A stretch of DNA of 64,000 nt, from assembly GCF_007994135.1 (NCBI RefSeq), contig NZ_VLKF01000001.1, positions 2,418,001 to 2,482,000 on the forward strand, read 5' to 3'. This document shows, piece by piece, positions 1-8,767 of the stretch (its first letter is position 1; each line of letters starts with the position of its first letter). Position numbers and translations under genes: made by a program. The notes beneath the pieces were generated by a model that ran no database searches, was not told the origin of the DNA, and saw nothing but the letters and a program-made list of their open reading frames with translations. The stretch comes from Modestobacter roseus (GTDB lineage Bacteria; Actinomycetota; Actinomycetes; Mycobacteriales; Geodermatophilaceae).

Positions 1-374
1 AGCCCGCTGGTCGTGGCCGCCCCGAAGAGGAACAGCCCGGCCAACAGCAGGGCCAGCGACGAGAGTGCGGCGGCCGCGACGACGACCAGCGCGCCGAGCA
101 CCGCGACCGCGTAGCCCAGGGCGAGTCCGGCTCGCCGGCCGGCGCGGTCGCTGACCCGCGCCAGGGGCACGGCGATCAACGCCGCGCCCAGCACGCTCGC
201 GGTCTGGCCCAGCCCGGCGGCGGCGTCGCTGCCGGCGACCTCGCGGGCGAGCAGGCCGCCGACGGTGATGCCGACGGTCACCCCCAGCCCGCCCAGGGCC
301 ACCCCCGCGGAGAGGACCCCGACGGTGCGGCGCTGCACGGCCGCACGGTCCGGGATCGTCGTCGGCAGGGTCAC
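1..374 (-). CDS. MFS transporter, N-terminal part (cut by window edge)
   Basis: The reading frame starts at a GTG (372-374) and runs off the left edge, so only about 124 residues are visible. The protein is rich in Ala, Leu, Val and Gly and shows hydrophobic stretches compatible with the first transmembrane helices of a major facilitator transporter. Between helices two and three lies LARVSDRAGRRAG, which matches the cytoplasmic loop G/D-R-x-G-R-R signature of the family. The substrate cannot be told from this part. No other gene overlaps it, and the next gene (KTSC) is on the same strand with a 52 bp gap. An inner-membrane efflux permease is the usual identity of such proteins. Confidence 0.75.
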   Translation of the reverse strand, partial: MTLPTTIPDRAAVQRRTVGVLSAGVALGGLGVTVGITVGGLLAREVAGSDAAAGLGQTASVLGAALIAVPLARVSDRAGRRAGLALGYAVAVLGALVVVAAAALSSLALLLAGLFLFGAATTSG

Positions 375-426
375 GGCGGGGAGTCTGCCGCAGTCACCAC
401 CCGAGACGGCGCGGGGAACACGCCGT

Positions 427-648
427 TCAGGCCACCCGGTGGACCACGCGGCAGCGGTGGTGCGGCTTGACCACGCCGTTGAGGTACCGGCCGATGGAGT
501 CGGACTCCAGCAGCGCCAGCGCCTCCTCCGGCGGGACGTCGAGGTAGTCGTAGACCCCGCCGCCGACGTACTCGATCTCCAGCACGCGGTGGTCGAGGTC
601 GTACCCCACCGACCGGACGCTGGACGACTGCACGTGAGCCCGTCTCAT
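427..648 (-). CDS. KTSC domain-containing small protein
   Basis: A 73-residue protein starting MRRAHVQSSS. An upstream in-frame start exists, but the ATG at 646-648 has a GGAGGG Shine-Dalgarno five bases before it, which decides the start. The whole protein matches the KTSC domain: an early Ser-rich strand, then VGYD, VLEIEYVGGGVYDYLDVPP and SIGRYLN. KTSC domains are small putative nucleic-acid-binding modules, named for their likeness to the C-terminal part of lysyl-tRNA synthetase. The exact role is unknown. It is divergent from the methyltransferase at 754, and the intergenic region holds an imperfect inverted repeat. Confidence 0.8.
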   Translation of the reverse strand: MRRAHVQSSSVRSVGYDLDHRVLEIEYVGGGVYDYLDVPPEEALALLESDSIGRYLNGVVKPHHRCRVVHRVA

Positions 649-661
649 CGGCCCTCCAGGG

Positions 662-689
662 TCACACCGGTGTGGTTCCACCAGTGTGA
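662..689. promoter_or_regulatory. Imperfect inverted repeat in divergent promoter region
   Basis: The 105 bp between the divergent KTSC and methyltransferase genes contain an inverted repeat with arms TCACACCGGTG and CCACCAGTGTGA (about 10 of 12 positions pair). A perfect 12-bp palindrome, CACACCGGTGTG, lies at its left. It could be a regulator operator. No regulator gene adjoins it, so this is only a candidate. Confidence 0.3.
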
Positions 690-753
690 TCCCGAGGCGT
701 CACGGGGACAAACCCGCTTGTCGACTCGTGGACCATCCGGGCAACCTCGGGCG

Positions 754-1518
754 ATGCGCTCGTTCGAGGACCTGGTCGCCGAGGCCGAGGCGGCGCCGGT
801 CGACGGCTGGGACTTCTCCTGGTTCGCCGGGCGGGCGACCGAGGAGCGCCCGGCCTGGGGCTACGCCCGACTGCTGATCGCGCGCCTGGCCGGTGCCGAC
901 ACGGCACTGGACGTGCAGACCGGGGGCGGCGAGGTCTTCACCGAGTGCCTGGGGCGGGCCGCGCGACGCCCCGCCGTCGTCCTCGCCACCGAGGGCTGGG
1001 CACCGAACGCGGCGCTCGCCCGGGTGGCCCTGGCCCCGTTCGGCGGCCGGGTCCACGAGGTGGGCGAGCGCGACCCGCTCCCGCTCGCCGACTCCACGGT
1101 CGACCTCGTCAGCAGCCGCCACCCGGTCGCCCGCGGCTGGGACGAGCTCGCCCGGGTGCTGCGACCCGGCGGCACCTACCTGTCCCAGGGCGTGGGACGC
1201 GGGTCGAACCGGGAGCTGGCGGAGTTCCTGCTGGGCCCCCAGCCGGACGTCGGCCAGCCCACCCTGGCCGAGGAGGTGGCCGCCGCAACGGCCGCCGGGC
1301 TGCAGGTGGTCGACGCCCGGGAGCAGTCGACCCGGGTGGAGTTCACCGACGTCGGCGCCGTCGTCCACTTCCTGCGCAAGGTCGTCTGGACCGTGCCGGG
1401 CTTCTCCGTCGAGGAGCACCGGGCACGCCTGGCGTCGCTGCACGACCGGATCCGCCGGGACGGGAGCTTCGTCTGCCACTCGCACCGGCAGCTGATCGAG
1501 GCGAGGCGCCCCCGCTGA
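754..1518 (+). CDS. Class I SAM-dependent methyltransferase
   Basis: A 254-residue protein starting MRSFEDLVAEAEAA. The frame is open further upstream, but composition there is not protein-like and this ATG gives a normal family N-terminus. Around residues 50-60 the segment ALDVQTGGGEV is the glycine-rich SAM-binding motif I. It is followed by a strand ending in Glu (LATEGW, motif II region), then DLVSSRHPVARGWDELARVLRPGG, which matches the post-I strand and the LRPGG motif of Rossmann methyltransferases. The C-terminal part (VVHFLRKVVW) resembles the UbiE-like/type 11 group. The substrate is unknown. It lies 58 bp upstream of lhr on the same strand. Confidence 0.75.
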   Translation: MRSFEDLVAEAEAAPVDGWDFSWFAGRATEERPAWGYARLLIARLAGADTALDVQTGGGEVFTECLGRAARRPAVVLATEGWAPNAALARVALAPFGGRVHEVGERDPLPLADSTVDLVSSRHPVARGWDELARVLRPGGTYLSQGVGRGSNRELAEFLLGPQPDVGQPTLAEEVAAATAAGLQVVDAREQSTRVEFTDVGAVVHFLRKVVWTVPGFSVEEHRARLASLHDRIRRDGSFVCHSHRQLIEARRPR

Positions 1519-1576
1519 GGTCACCCGTTCGCGCGGGAGGACGGCGAACTGTCGTACCCGCGAGGAGACTGGAGAC

Positions 1577-4500
1577 GTGTCGGCCCTCGAGCGCTTCTCC
1601 GCGCCCACCCAGGCGTGGTTCACCGGTGCCTTCGAGCAGCCGACCGCCGCGCAGGAGGGCGCCTGGACGGCGATCAGCAGCGGCGAGCACGCGCTGGTCG
1701 TCGCCCCCACCGGATCGGGCAAGACGCTCGCGGCGTTCCTGTGGTCGCTCGACCGACTGGCCGCCGCGCCCCCGCCCGAGGAGCCGCTGGCCCGCTGCCG
1801 GGTGCTCTACGTCTCCCCGCTCAAGGCGCTGGCCGTCGACGTCGAGCGCAACCTGCGCGCACCCCTGACCGGCATCGGCCAGGCCGCCGCCCGGCTGGGC
1901 CTGCCGCGCCCGGAGATCACCGTGGGTATCCGGTCCGGCGACACCCCGGCCGACGAGCGACGGCTGTTCGCCAAGCGACCGCCGGACATCCTGATCACCA
2001 CGCCCGAGTCGCTGTTCCTGCTGCTCACCAGCCAGGCGCGGGAGGCGTTGCGCGGCGTGGAGACGGTGATCCTCGACGAGGTGCACGCGGTCTGCGGCAG
2101 CAAACGCGGCGCCCACCTGGCGGTCTCCCTCGACCGGCTCGACGAGCTGCTGGAGCGGCCGGCGCAGCGGATCGGGCTGTCGGCGACGGTGCGGCCGATC
2201 GAGGAGGTGTCGACCTTCCTCGCCGGCGGGCGCCCGGTGCAGGTGGTCGCGCCGCCGTCGCAGAAGCAGTGGGACCTGTCCGTCGTCGTCCCGGTCGAGG
2301 ACATGAGCCAACTGGGTCAGCCGACCGGGGAGCTGGAGGGCTCGGCGGCGGGCAACCAGCCGCGGACGTCGATCTGGCCGGCGGTCGAGGAGCGGGTGCT
2401 CGACCTGATCGAGTCGCACCGCAGCACCATCGTCTTCGCCAACTCACGGCGGCTGGCCGAACGGCTGACCAGCCGGCTGAACGAGCTGGCCTACGAACGC
2501 GCCACCGGGGAGCCGCTGCCGCACGGCGCGAACCCGGCCGAGCTGATGGCGCAGGCCGGCTCTGGCGGTGGGCTGCCACCGGAGGTGAAGCCGGTCGCTT
2601 CGGCCCACCACGGCTCGGTCTCCCGCGAGCAGCGCGCGGTGGTCGAGGAGGCACTCAAGTCCGGGCAGCTGCCCGCGGTGGTCGCCACCTCCTCGCTGGA
2701 GCTGGGCATCGACATGGGCGCGGTCGACCTCGTCGTCCAGGTCGAGTCACCGCCGAACGTGGCGGCCGGGCTGCAGCGGGTGGGCCGGGCCGGCCACCAG
2801 GTGGGCGCGGTCAGCGAGGGCGTGATCTTCCCGAAGTTCCGCGGTGACCTCGTGCAGAGCGCCGTCGTCGCCGAGCGGATGCGCGCCGGCGCCATCGAGT
2901 CGACCCGCTACCTGCGCAACCCGCTCGACGTGCTGGCCCAGCAGATCGTGGCGATGGTCTCCGAGCGGCCGCGCACCGTCGACGAGGTCGCCGCGGTGCT
3001 GCGCCGCTCGGCCGCCTTCGCCTCGCTCCCGGAGTCCGCCCTGCACGCGGTGCTCGACATGCTGGCCGGCCGCTACCCCTCCGACGCCTTCGCCGAGCTG
3101 CGCCCCCGGCTCACCTGGGACCGGGTCACCGACACCCTCACCGCGCGCACCGGCGCCCAACGGCTGGCGGTCACCAGTGGCGGCACCATCCCCGACCGTG
3201 GGCTCTTCGGCGTCTTCCTGGTGTCCGGCGCCGGGGAGAAGGGCGGCCGCCGGGTCGGCGAGCTCGACGAGGAGATGGTCTACGAGTCGCGGGTGGGCGA
3301 CGTCTTCCTGCTCGGCTCGTCGTCCTGGCGGATCGAGGAGATCACCCACGACCGGGTGCTGGTGAGCCCCGCGCCCGGGCTGCCCGGCAAGATGCCGTTC
3401 TGGCACGGCGACACCCTGGGGCGGCCGCTGGAGCTGGGCCGGGCCCTGGGCGCGTTCCTGCGCGAGGTGGGTTCGGCGACGCCCGAGGCCGGCGCGGAGC
3501 GGGCCCGGGCCGCAGGGCTGGACGAGTGGGGCGCGGCCAACCTGCTCGCCTACCTGGCCGAGCAGAAGCAGGCCACCGGGCACCTGCCCGACGACCGCAC
3601 GATGCTGGTCGAGCGGTTCCGCGACGAGCTGGGTGACTGGCGGCTGGTCGTCCACTCCCCGTTCGGCGCGCAGGTCAACGCACCGTGGGCGCTGGTGCTC
3701 GCGGCCCGGCTGCGCGAGCGGTACGGCGTCGACGTCGCCTCGATGCACTCCGACGACGGCATCGTGCTGCGGCTGCCCGACACCACCGGTGAGGCGCCCG
3801 AGGCCGATCTCGCGATCCTCGACCCGGACGACGTCGAGCGGGAGGTCACCGCCGAGGTCGGCAACTCCGCGCTGTTCGCCAGCCGGTTCCGCGAGTGCGC
3901 GGCCCGTGCTCTGCTGCTGCCCAAGCGCGACCCGCGCAAGCGGACCCCGCTGTGGCAGCAGCGTCAGCGGGCGGCCCAGCTGCTCTCGGTGGCCAGCGAG
4001 TTCTCCTCGTTCCCGATCACGCTCGAGGCGGTGCGGGAGGTGCTGCAGGACGTCTACGACGTGCCCGGCCTGGTCGAGCTGATGAGCGACGTCCGGGCCC
4101 GCCGGGTGCGGGTCGTCGACGTGCAGACCCAGACGGCGTCCCCGTTCGCGCAGTCGCTGCTGTTCGGCTACGTGGGCCAGTTCATCTACGAGGGCGACGC
4201 CCCGCTGGCCGAACGCCGGGCACAGGCGCTGGCCCTGGACACCGGCCTGCTGGCCGAGCTGCTGGGCCGCTCCGAGCTGCGCGAGCTGCTCGACGGCGAC
4301 GCGATGGGCGAGATCGAGTCCGAGCTTCAGCGGCTGCCGGCCGAGCGGCACCCCCGCGACGTCGACGGCGCCGCCGACCTGCTCCGGGTGGTCGGCGACC
4401 TCACCGTCGCCGAGGCCGCCGCCCGGGGGGTGCCGGCCGACTGGCTGACCGAGCTGGTCACCACCCGCCGGGCGCTCGTCGTGCGGATCGCCGGCGAGGA

Positions 4501-6172
4501 GCGCCACGTCGCCATCGAGGACGCCGGCCGGCTCCGCGACGCGCTCGGCACCGCCCTGCCGGTCGGCGTGCCCGAGGCGTTCACCGAACCGGTCGCCGAC
4601 CCGCTCGGTGACCTCGTGGGCCGCTTCGCCCGCACGCACGGCCCGTTCGTGCCGGCCGACGTCGCCACCCGCCTGGGCCTGGGTGTCGCCGTCGTGACCG
4701 CGACGCTGCAGCGCCTGGTGGGCACCGGGCGGCTGGTGACCGGCGAGTTCCGGCCCGGCGGGACCGGTCAGGAGTGGTGCGACGCCGACGTGCTGCGCTC
4801 CGTCCGCCGGCGGTCGCTGGCCAAGCTGCGCCAGGAGGTCGAGCCGGTCCCGATCGACACCCTGGCCCGCTTCACCCCGTCCTGGCAGTCGGTCGGCGGG
4901 CGGCTGCGCGGTGTCGACGGCGTGCTGGCCGTGGTCGAGCAGCTGGCCGGTGCCCTGGTGCCGGCGTCGGCGCTGGAGTCGCTGGTGCTGCCGTCCCGGG
5001 TGCGCGACTACTCCCCCGCCCTGCTCGACGAGCTGACCAGCGCCGGTGAGGTGCTGTGGGCCGGCGCCGGTGGGCTGTCCGGTGGCGACGGCTGGGTCAC
5101 CCTGGTGCCCGCCGACCTCGCACCGCTGCTGCTCCCCGAACCGCCCGGCGCTGCCTCGGTGGAGGGCGGCTACGGCGCGGCCCTGCTCGACGAGCTCGCC
5201 GGCGGGCAGGCGCTGTTCTTCCGCTCGCTGTCCGACCGGGTCGGAGCGACCGACGATCCGGCGCTGGCCGAGGAGATCTGGGACCTGGTCTGGGCCGGCG
5301 CCCTCACCAACGACACCCTGGCGCCGCTGCGCACCCGGCTGTCCGGCGGCGGTACCCACAAGCGGCAGCCGGCGGCACCCCGGGCCCGGTTGGACCGCAC
5401 CCGGCACGGGCGCACCCGGCTGGGCCGCCCGGCGATGCCCAGCCGCACCGGGCCGCCGTCGATGGCCGGCCGCTGGTCGCGGCTGCCCGAGCTGGAGGAC
5501 AACGCCACGAAGCGCACCACCGCGCGGGCCGAGGCGCTGCTGGAACGGCACGGCGTGCTGACCCGCGGTGCGGTGCAGGCCGAGCAGGTGGCCGGCGGGT
5601 TCTCCGCCGTCTACCCCGTGCTGCGGGCCTTCGAGGAGAACGGCCGGGCCCGCCGCGGCTACTTCGTGGAGACGCTGGGCGCCGCCCAGTTCGGCACCCC
5701 CGGGTCGATCGACCGGGTGCGCAGCTTCGCCAGCCCCGACCGGGTGCCGGCCGGCCCGGTCGTCCTGGCCGCCACCGACCCGGCCAACGTCTACGGCGCT
5801 GCGCTGCCGTGGCCCGAGCGGGCGGTCGCCGCCGGGGACGGCGACGCGGTCGACCTGGGCGAGGGCACGGCCACGAAGAAGAGCGGCCACCGGGCCGGGC
5901 GCAAGGCAGGCGCCCTGGTCGTGCTGGTCGACGGCGAACTTGTGCTCTACGTCGAACGCGGCGGCAAGACGCTGCTGTCCTGGACCGATGAGGAGACCGT
6001 GCTCAAGGAGGCGGCCACCGCGTTGTCCGGTGCGGTCGCCTCGGGCGCGCTGGGCCGGATGGTCGTGCAGAAGGCCGACGGCGCCTCGGTGCACGAGTCC
6101 GGCCCGCTCACCGCCGCCCTCCAGGCAGCCGGTTTCGCCGCGACCCCGCGCGGCCTCCGCCTCCGCGCCTGA
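1577..6172 (+). CDS. lhr: Large helicase-related protein Lhr (ATP-dependent helicase)
   Basis: A 1531-residue superfamily 2 DNA helicase. The GTG start is preceded by GGAG and GAGGAG purine stretches. The N-terminal RecA-like core shows Walker A APTGSGKT (about residues 43-50), the DEVH box in VILDEVHAV, and motif VI QRVGRAGHQ near residue 400. It is followed by the winged-helix and Lhr-specific domains and a very long C-terminal region, giving the full length expected of actinobacterial Lhr (about 1500 residues). In mycobacteria Lhr is a 3'-to-5' translocase and RNA:DNA helicase induced by DNA damage, and the gene sits beside a nei-type glycosylase. Here the glycosylase genes at 7017 and 7903 keep that neighbourhood, separated by one minus-strand gene. 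A role in DNA repair is well supported. Confidence 0.95.
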   Translation: MSALERFSAPTQAWFTGAFEQPTAAQEGAWTAISSGEHALVVAPTGSGKTLAAFLWSLDRLAAAPPPEEPLARCRVLYVSPLKALAVDVERNLRAPLTGIGQAAARLGLPRPEITVGIRSGDTPADERRLFAKRPPDILITTPESLFLLLTSQAREALRGVETVILDEVHAVCGSKRGAHLAVSLDRLDELLERPAQRIGLSATVRPIEEVSTFLAGGRPVQVVAPPSQKQWDLSVVVPVEDMSQLGQPTGELEGSAAGNQPRTSIWPAVEERVLDLIESHRSTIVFANSRRLAERLTSRLNELAYERATGEPLPHGANPAELMAQAGSGGGLPPEVKPVASAHHGSVSREQRAVVEEALKSGQLPAVVATSSLELGIDMGAVDLVVQVESPPNVAAGLQRVGRAGHQVGAVSEGVIFPKFRGDLVQSAVVAERMRAGAIESTRYLRNPLDVLAQQIVAMVSERPRTVDEVAAVLRRSAAFASLPESALHAVLDMLAGRYPSDAFAELRPRLTWDRVTDTLTARTGAQRLAVTSGGTIPDRGLFGVFLVSGAGEKGGRRVGELDEEMVYESRVGDVFLLGSSSWRIEEITHDRVLVSPAPGLPGKMPFWHGDTLGRPLELGRALGAFLREVGSATPEAGAERARAAGLDEWGAANLLAYLAEQKQATGHLPDDRTMLVERFRDELGDWRLVVHSPFGAQVNAPWALVLAARLRERYGVDVASMHSDDGIVLRLPDTTGEAPEADLAILDPDDVEREVTAEVGNSALFASRFRECAARALLLPKRDPRKRTPLWQQRQRAAQLLSVASEFSSFPITLEAVREVLQDVYDVPGLVELMSDVRARRVRVVDVQTQTASPFAQSLLFGYVGQFIYEGDAPLAERRAQALALDTGLLAELLGRSELRELLDGDAMGEIESELQRLPAERHPRDVDGAADLLRVVGDLTVAEAAARGVPADWLTELVTTRRALVVRIAGEERHVAIEDAGRLRDALGTALPVGVPEAFTEPVADPLGDLVGRFARTHGPFVPADVATRLGLGVAVVTATLQRLVGTGRLVTGEFRPGGTGQEWCDADVLRSVRRRSLAKLRQEVEPVPIDTLARFTPSWQSVGGRLRGVDGVLAVVEQLAGALVPASALESLVLPSRVRDYSPALLDELTSAGEVLWAGAGGLSGGDGWVTLVPADLAPLLLPEPPGAASVEGGYGAALLDELAGGQALFFRSLSDRVGATDDPALAEEIWDLVWAGALTNDTLAPLRTRLSGGGTHKRQPAAPRARLDRTRHGRTRLGRPAMPSRTGPPSMAGRWSRLPELEDNATKRTTARAEALLERHGVLTRGAVQAEQVAGGFSAVYPVLRAFEENGRARRGYFVETLGAAQFGTPGSIDRVRSFASPDRVPAGPVVLAATDPANVYGAALPWPERAVAAGDGDAVDLGEGTATKKSGHRAGRKAGALVVLVDGELVLYVERGGKTLLSWTDEETVLKEAATALSGAVASGALGRMVVQKADGASVHESGPLTAALQAAGFAATPRGLRLRA

Positions 6173-6198
6173 CCAGCCGGGCACCTGTGCGGCTGAAC

Positions 6199-6320
6199 GC
6201 CGGGTCAGGTGGGCGCCGGGTCAGGTGGGCGCCGGGTCAGGTGGGCGCCGGGTCAGGTGGGCGCCGGGTCAGGTGGGCGCCGGGTCAGGTGGGCGCCGGG
6301 TCAGGTGGGCGCCGGGTCAG
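6199..6320. repeat. 16-bp tandem repeat, 7 full copies plus 10 bp
   Basis: The unit GCCGGGTCAGGTGGGC is repeated head to tail at 6199, 6215, 6231, 6247, 6263, 6279 and 6295, and a last partial copy starts at 6311. Copies look identical. The array fills the space between the convergent lhr and the minus-strand gene at 6317. The last copy contains that gene's stop codon (TCA at 6317-6319), so the array appears to be an expansion of the gene's own 3' end. No spacers are present, so it is not a CRISPR array. Confidence 0.95.
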
Positions 6321-6919
6321 CGGCGGCGCGAGCCCTGCAGCCACGGGGCCAACCAGCGGCTCAACCGTGGCATCAGCAACCGCAGCGCCGTCACGACGTA
6401 GACCGCGGACAGCAGCAGGCGCAGCGGCCACGGCCAGTCGCCGACGACCGGCACGGCCAGCAGCTGGAAGCTGGTGGTGAACAGCAGCACGACGGCGACT
6501 GTGAGCAGCCAGCTGCGCCACACCGGGCCCGGCCGCGGCGGTACGGCGAAGAACGTCTCCAGCCCGACCGCGCGGGCCACCCGCTCGTCCTCGACCAGCC
6601 GGCGCACGCGGTCCAGCGCCTCCCGCCGCTGCGGCGAACGCTCCCACGCGGCCAGCGACGCGTCGTCGGCGAAGCGGTAGACCAGGTGGTACTCGTCGCT
6701 GGCCGGCCCCGGCCGCAGCAGCGACGACCCGAGGTGCCCGGGGAACGTGGCGACCAGCTCCTGCACGTCGTCCGCCCACCGCTCGAACGCGCCGTGCTGC
6801 TCGGGCCGCACGACCCGGGCGACGGTCACGGTCACCGGCTCGTGCGCCGGTGCCCGGGTGGTGCCGGTGCTGGTCAGGTGCCGCAGTCGCGAGGTCACGT
6901 CCACGAGGTGCACCAGCAC
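6317..6919 (-). CDS. Antibiotic biosynthesis monooxygenase (ABM)-fold protein with C-terminal membrane anchor
   Basis: A 200-residue protein. The GTG at 6917-6919 is chosen because GGGGGA lies six bases before it; another in-frame GTG at 6955 would add 12 residues. Residues about 28-120 look like a dimeric alpha-beta barrel of the ABM family: VTVTVARVVRPEQHGAFERW, FPGHLGSSLL, YHLVYRFADDASLAAWERS. The last third has two hydrophobic helices (WLLTVAVVLLFTTSFQLLAV and LLLSAVYVVTALRLL) and a basic tail, a known architecture for integral-membrane ABM proteins of unknown function. Its stop codon lies inside the 16-bp repeat array. The true substrate, if it is an enzyme, is unknown. Confidence 0.72.
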   Translation of the reverse strand: MLVHLVDVTSRLRHLTSTGTTRAPAHEPVTVTVARVVRPEQHGAFERWADDVQELVATFPGHLGSSLLRPGPASDEYHLVYRFADDASLAAWERSPQRREALDRVRRLVEDERVARAVGLETFFAVPPRPGPVWRSWLLTVAVVLLFTTSFQLLAVPVVGDWPWPLRLLLSAVYVVTALRLLMPRLSRWLAPWLQGSRRR

Positions 6920-7016
6920 CGACGATCCCCCGCCTGTTCCGCGCTGTCGGCCCACTCACAGCGCTCCACCCCGGACGGGGGACCCCGACCGCCCGCCCCG
7001 GGGGACCATGGACGGC

Positions 7017-7868
7017 GTGCCCGAGGGAGACACCGTCTGGCTGGCCGCCCAGCGGATGAACACGGCGCTGGCCGGCGCGACCCTCCGCCGCGGCGAGCTC
7101 CGGGTACCGCAGCTGGCCGCCGTCGACCTGACCGGGGCGACCGTCACCGAGGTCGTGCCCCGCGGGAAGCACATGCTCATCCGCCTGGCCGACCGCCGTA
7201 CGCTGCGCACCCACTACCGGATGGACGGCAGCTGGCACATCTACCGCCGGGGCAGTCGCTGGCGCGGCGGCCCCGGGCACGACGTCCGCGCCGTGCTGGC
7301 CACCGACGTCCACGAGTGCGTGGGTTACCGGCTGCACGACATGCGCATCGTGCCCACCGCCGACGAGGCCCAGCTCGTCGGCCACCTCGGCCCCGACGTG
7401 CTGGGCCCGGACTGGGACGTCGATGAGGCGCTGCGGCGGCTGCGCTCGCACCCCGACGAGCAGATCGGCGTCGCCCTCCTGGACCAGCGCAACCTGGCCG
7501 GCCCGGGCAACCTGTACAAGGTCGAGTCGCTGTTCCTGACCGGGGTGAACCCGTGGGCCCGGGTCGCGGACGTGCCCGACCTGCGCGCACTGGTCGAGCG
7601 GGCCCGCACGCTCATGCTGGCCAACCGCGACCGCCCCGAGCAGAGCACCACCGGGATCCTCCGGCGCGGGCAGGACCACTGGGTCGCCGGCCGGAAGGGC
7701 CGGCCGTGCCGCCGCTGCGGCACGCGGATCGAACTCGGCGACCAGGGCCCGGACCTGCAGGAGCGGGTGACCTGGTGGTGCCCGACCTGCCAGGCCACCC
7801 CGGTGCCGGTGGACCCGCGAGCGCGCACCGGCCTGCCCGGCACCGAGCCCCGTCGCGCCGCCTACTGA
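7017..7868 (+). CDS. Fpg/Nei family DNA glycosylase, first tandem copy
   Basis: A 283-residue base-excision-repair glycosylase/AP lyase. The GTG at 7017 must be the start: these enzymes use the N-terminal proline after Met removal as the Schiff-base nucleophile, and here (M)PEGDT follows directly. The upstream ATG at 7008 would bury it. Glu3 and the beta-hairpin lysine (PRGKHML, about residue 51) are present. The H2TH motif reads NLAGPGNLYK: the usual Ile of GIGN is Pro in this copy. The C-terminal zinc finger is CRRC...CPTC. Overall it resembles mycobacterial Nei2, which also lies near lhr. The gene is followed after 34 bp by a close paralogue. The Pro substitution may alter DNA binding. Confidence 0.9.
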   Translation: MPEGDTVWLAAQRMNTALAGATLRRGELRVPQLAAVDLTGATVTEVVPRGKHMLIRLADRRTLRTHYRMDGSWHIYRRGSRWRGGPGHDVRAVLATDVHECVGYRLHDMRIVPTADEAQLVGHLGPDVLGPDWDVDEALRRLRSHPDEQIGVALLDQRNLAGPGNLYKVESLFLTGVNPWARVADVPDLRALVERARTLMLANRDRPEQSTTGILRRGQDHWVAGRKGRPCRRCGTRIELGDQGPDLQERVTWWCPTCQATPVPVDPRARTGLPGTEPRRAAY

Positions 7869-7902
7869 GGCGCACGCCCCGCGCGGCGGGGATCATGACG
7901 GC

Positions 7903-8754
7903 ATGCCCGAGGGAGACACCGTCTGGTTGGCGGCCAACCGGATGAACACCGCGCTGGCCGGCGCCACCCTCACCACGGGCGAGCTGCGCGTGCCCCAGCT
8001 GGCCACGGTCGACCTCGCCGGCGCCACCGTCACCGAGGTGGTGCCGCGCGGCAAGCACATGCTCACCCGCTTCGCCGACGGCCGCACGCTGCGCAGCCAC
8101 TACCGGATGGACGGCAGCTGGCACATCTACCGGAACGGCACCCCGTGGAAGGGCGGGCCCGCGCACAGCATCCGGGCCGTGCTGTCCACCGACGCGTGGG
8201 ACTGCGTCGGCTACCGGCTGCACGACCTCCGGATCGTGCCGACGAGCGCCGAGCACGAGCTGGTGGGCCATCTGGGTCCCGACGTGCTGGGCCCGGACTG
8301 GGACCTGGACGAGGCGCTGCGCCGGCTGCGGTCGCACCCCGACGAGGAGATCGGCGTGGCGGTGCTCGACCAGCGCAACCTGGCCGGCATCGGCAACCTG
8401 TACAAGGTCGAGACGCTGTTCATGACCCGCACCCACCCGTGGACCCGAGTGGCCGACGTCCCCGACCTGCCCGGCCTGGTCACCCGCGCCCGCACGCTGA
8501 TGCAGGCCAACCGCGACCGCCCCGAGCAGAGCACCACCGGCTCGACCCGGCGCGGGGAGGACCACTGGGTCTTCGGCCGCCGCGGCCGCCCGTGCCGCCG
8601 CTGCCGGACGCCGATCCTGCTCGGTGACCAGGGCCCGGACACCCAGGAGCGGGTGACCTACTGGTGCCCGCAGTGCCAGGCCGCCCGCAGCCCCATCGAC
8701 CCGACCGCCCGGACCGGCGAGCGCGACCACCCGCCGTCGCTGGCCGGCCGCTGA
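7903..8754 (+). CDS. Fpg/Nei family DNA glycosylase (Nei2-like), second tandem copy
   Basis: A 283-residue paralogue of the preceding gene, by eye roughly three quarters identical along the whole length and with the same (M)PEGDTVWLAA start. All family features are seen: Pro2/Glu3 catalytic pair, PRGKHML lysine, H2TH with the normal NLAGIGNLYK, and a zinc finger with CRRC and CPQC. It removes oxidised bases and cleaves the abasic strand by beta/delta elimination (family knowledge). The leader sequences of the two genes are also alike (GGGGATCATGACGGC before the ATG here), so the duplication included the ribosome binding region. The two genes probably form one transcript. Confidence 0.92.
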   Translation: MPEGDTVWLAANRMNTALAGATLTTGELRVPQLATVDLAGATVTEVVPRGKHMLTRFADGRTLRSHYRMDGSWHIYRNGTPWKGGPAHSIRAVLSTDAWDCVGYRLHDLRIVPTSAEHELVGHLGPDVLGPDWDLDEALRRLRSHPDEEIGVAVLDQRNLAGIGNLYKVETLFMTRTHPWTRVADVPDLPGLVTRARTLMQANRDRPEQSTTGSTRRGEDHWVFGRRGRPCRRCRTPILLGDQGPDTQERVTYWCPQCQAARSPIDPTARTGERDHPPSLAGR

Positions 8755-8767
8755 TCCCCGCGCACCG

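Noticed and set aside
265-753. Upstream extension of the methyltransferase frame
   Set aside because: The frame is open back to 265 but its translation there is opposite to the MFS and KTSC genes and lacks protein-like patterns; the family-like N-terminus begins at 754.
2747-6184. Very long open frame on the minus strand opposite lhr
   Set aside because: Its translation is Gly/Gln/Arg/His/Val-rich with no recognisable domain. It mirrors the codon bias of lhr, which is certain from its helicase motifs. The same holds for the frames opposite pgi, sugC, ftsK, rnj and pnp.
6199-6320. Repeat array as a CRISPR
   Set aside because: Units follow each other without spacers and there are no cas genes; the 32-bp array at 52714 fails for the same reason.
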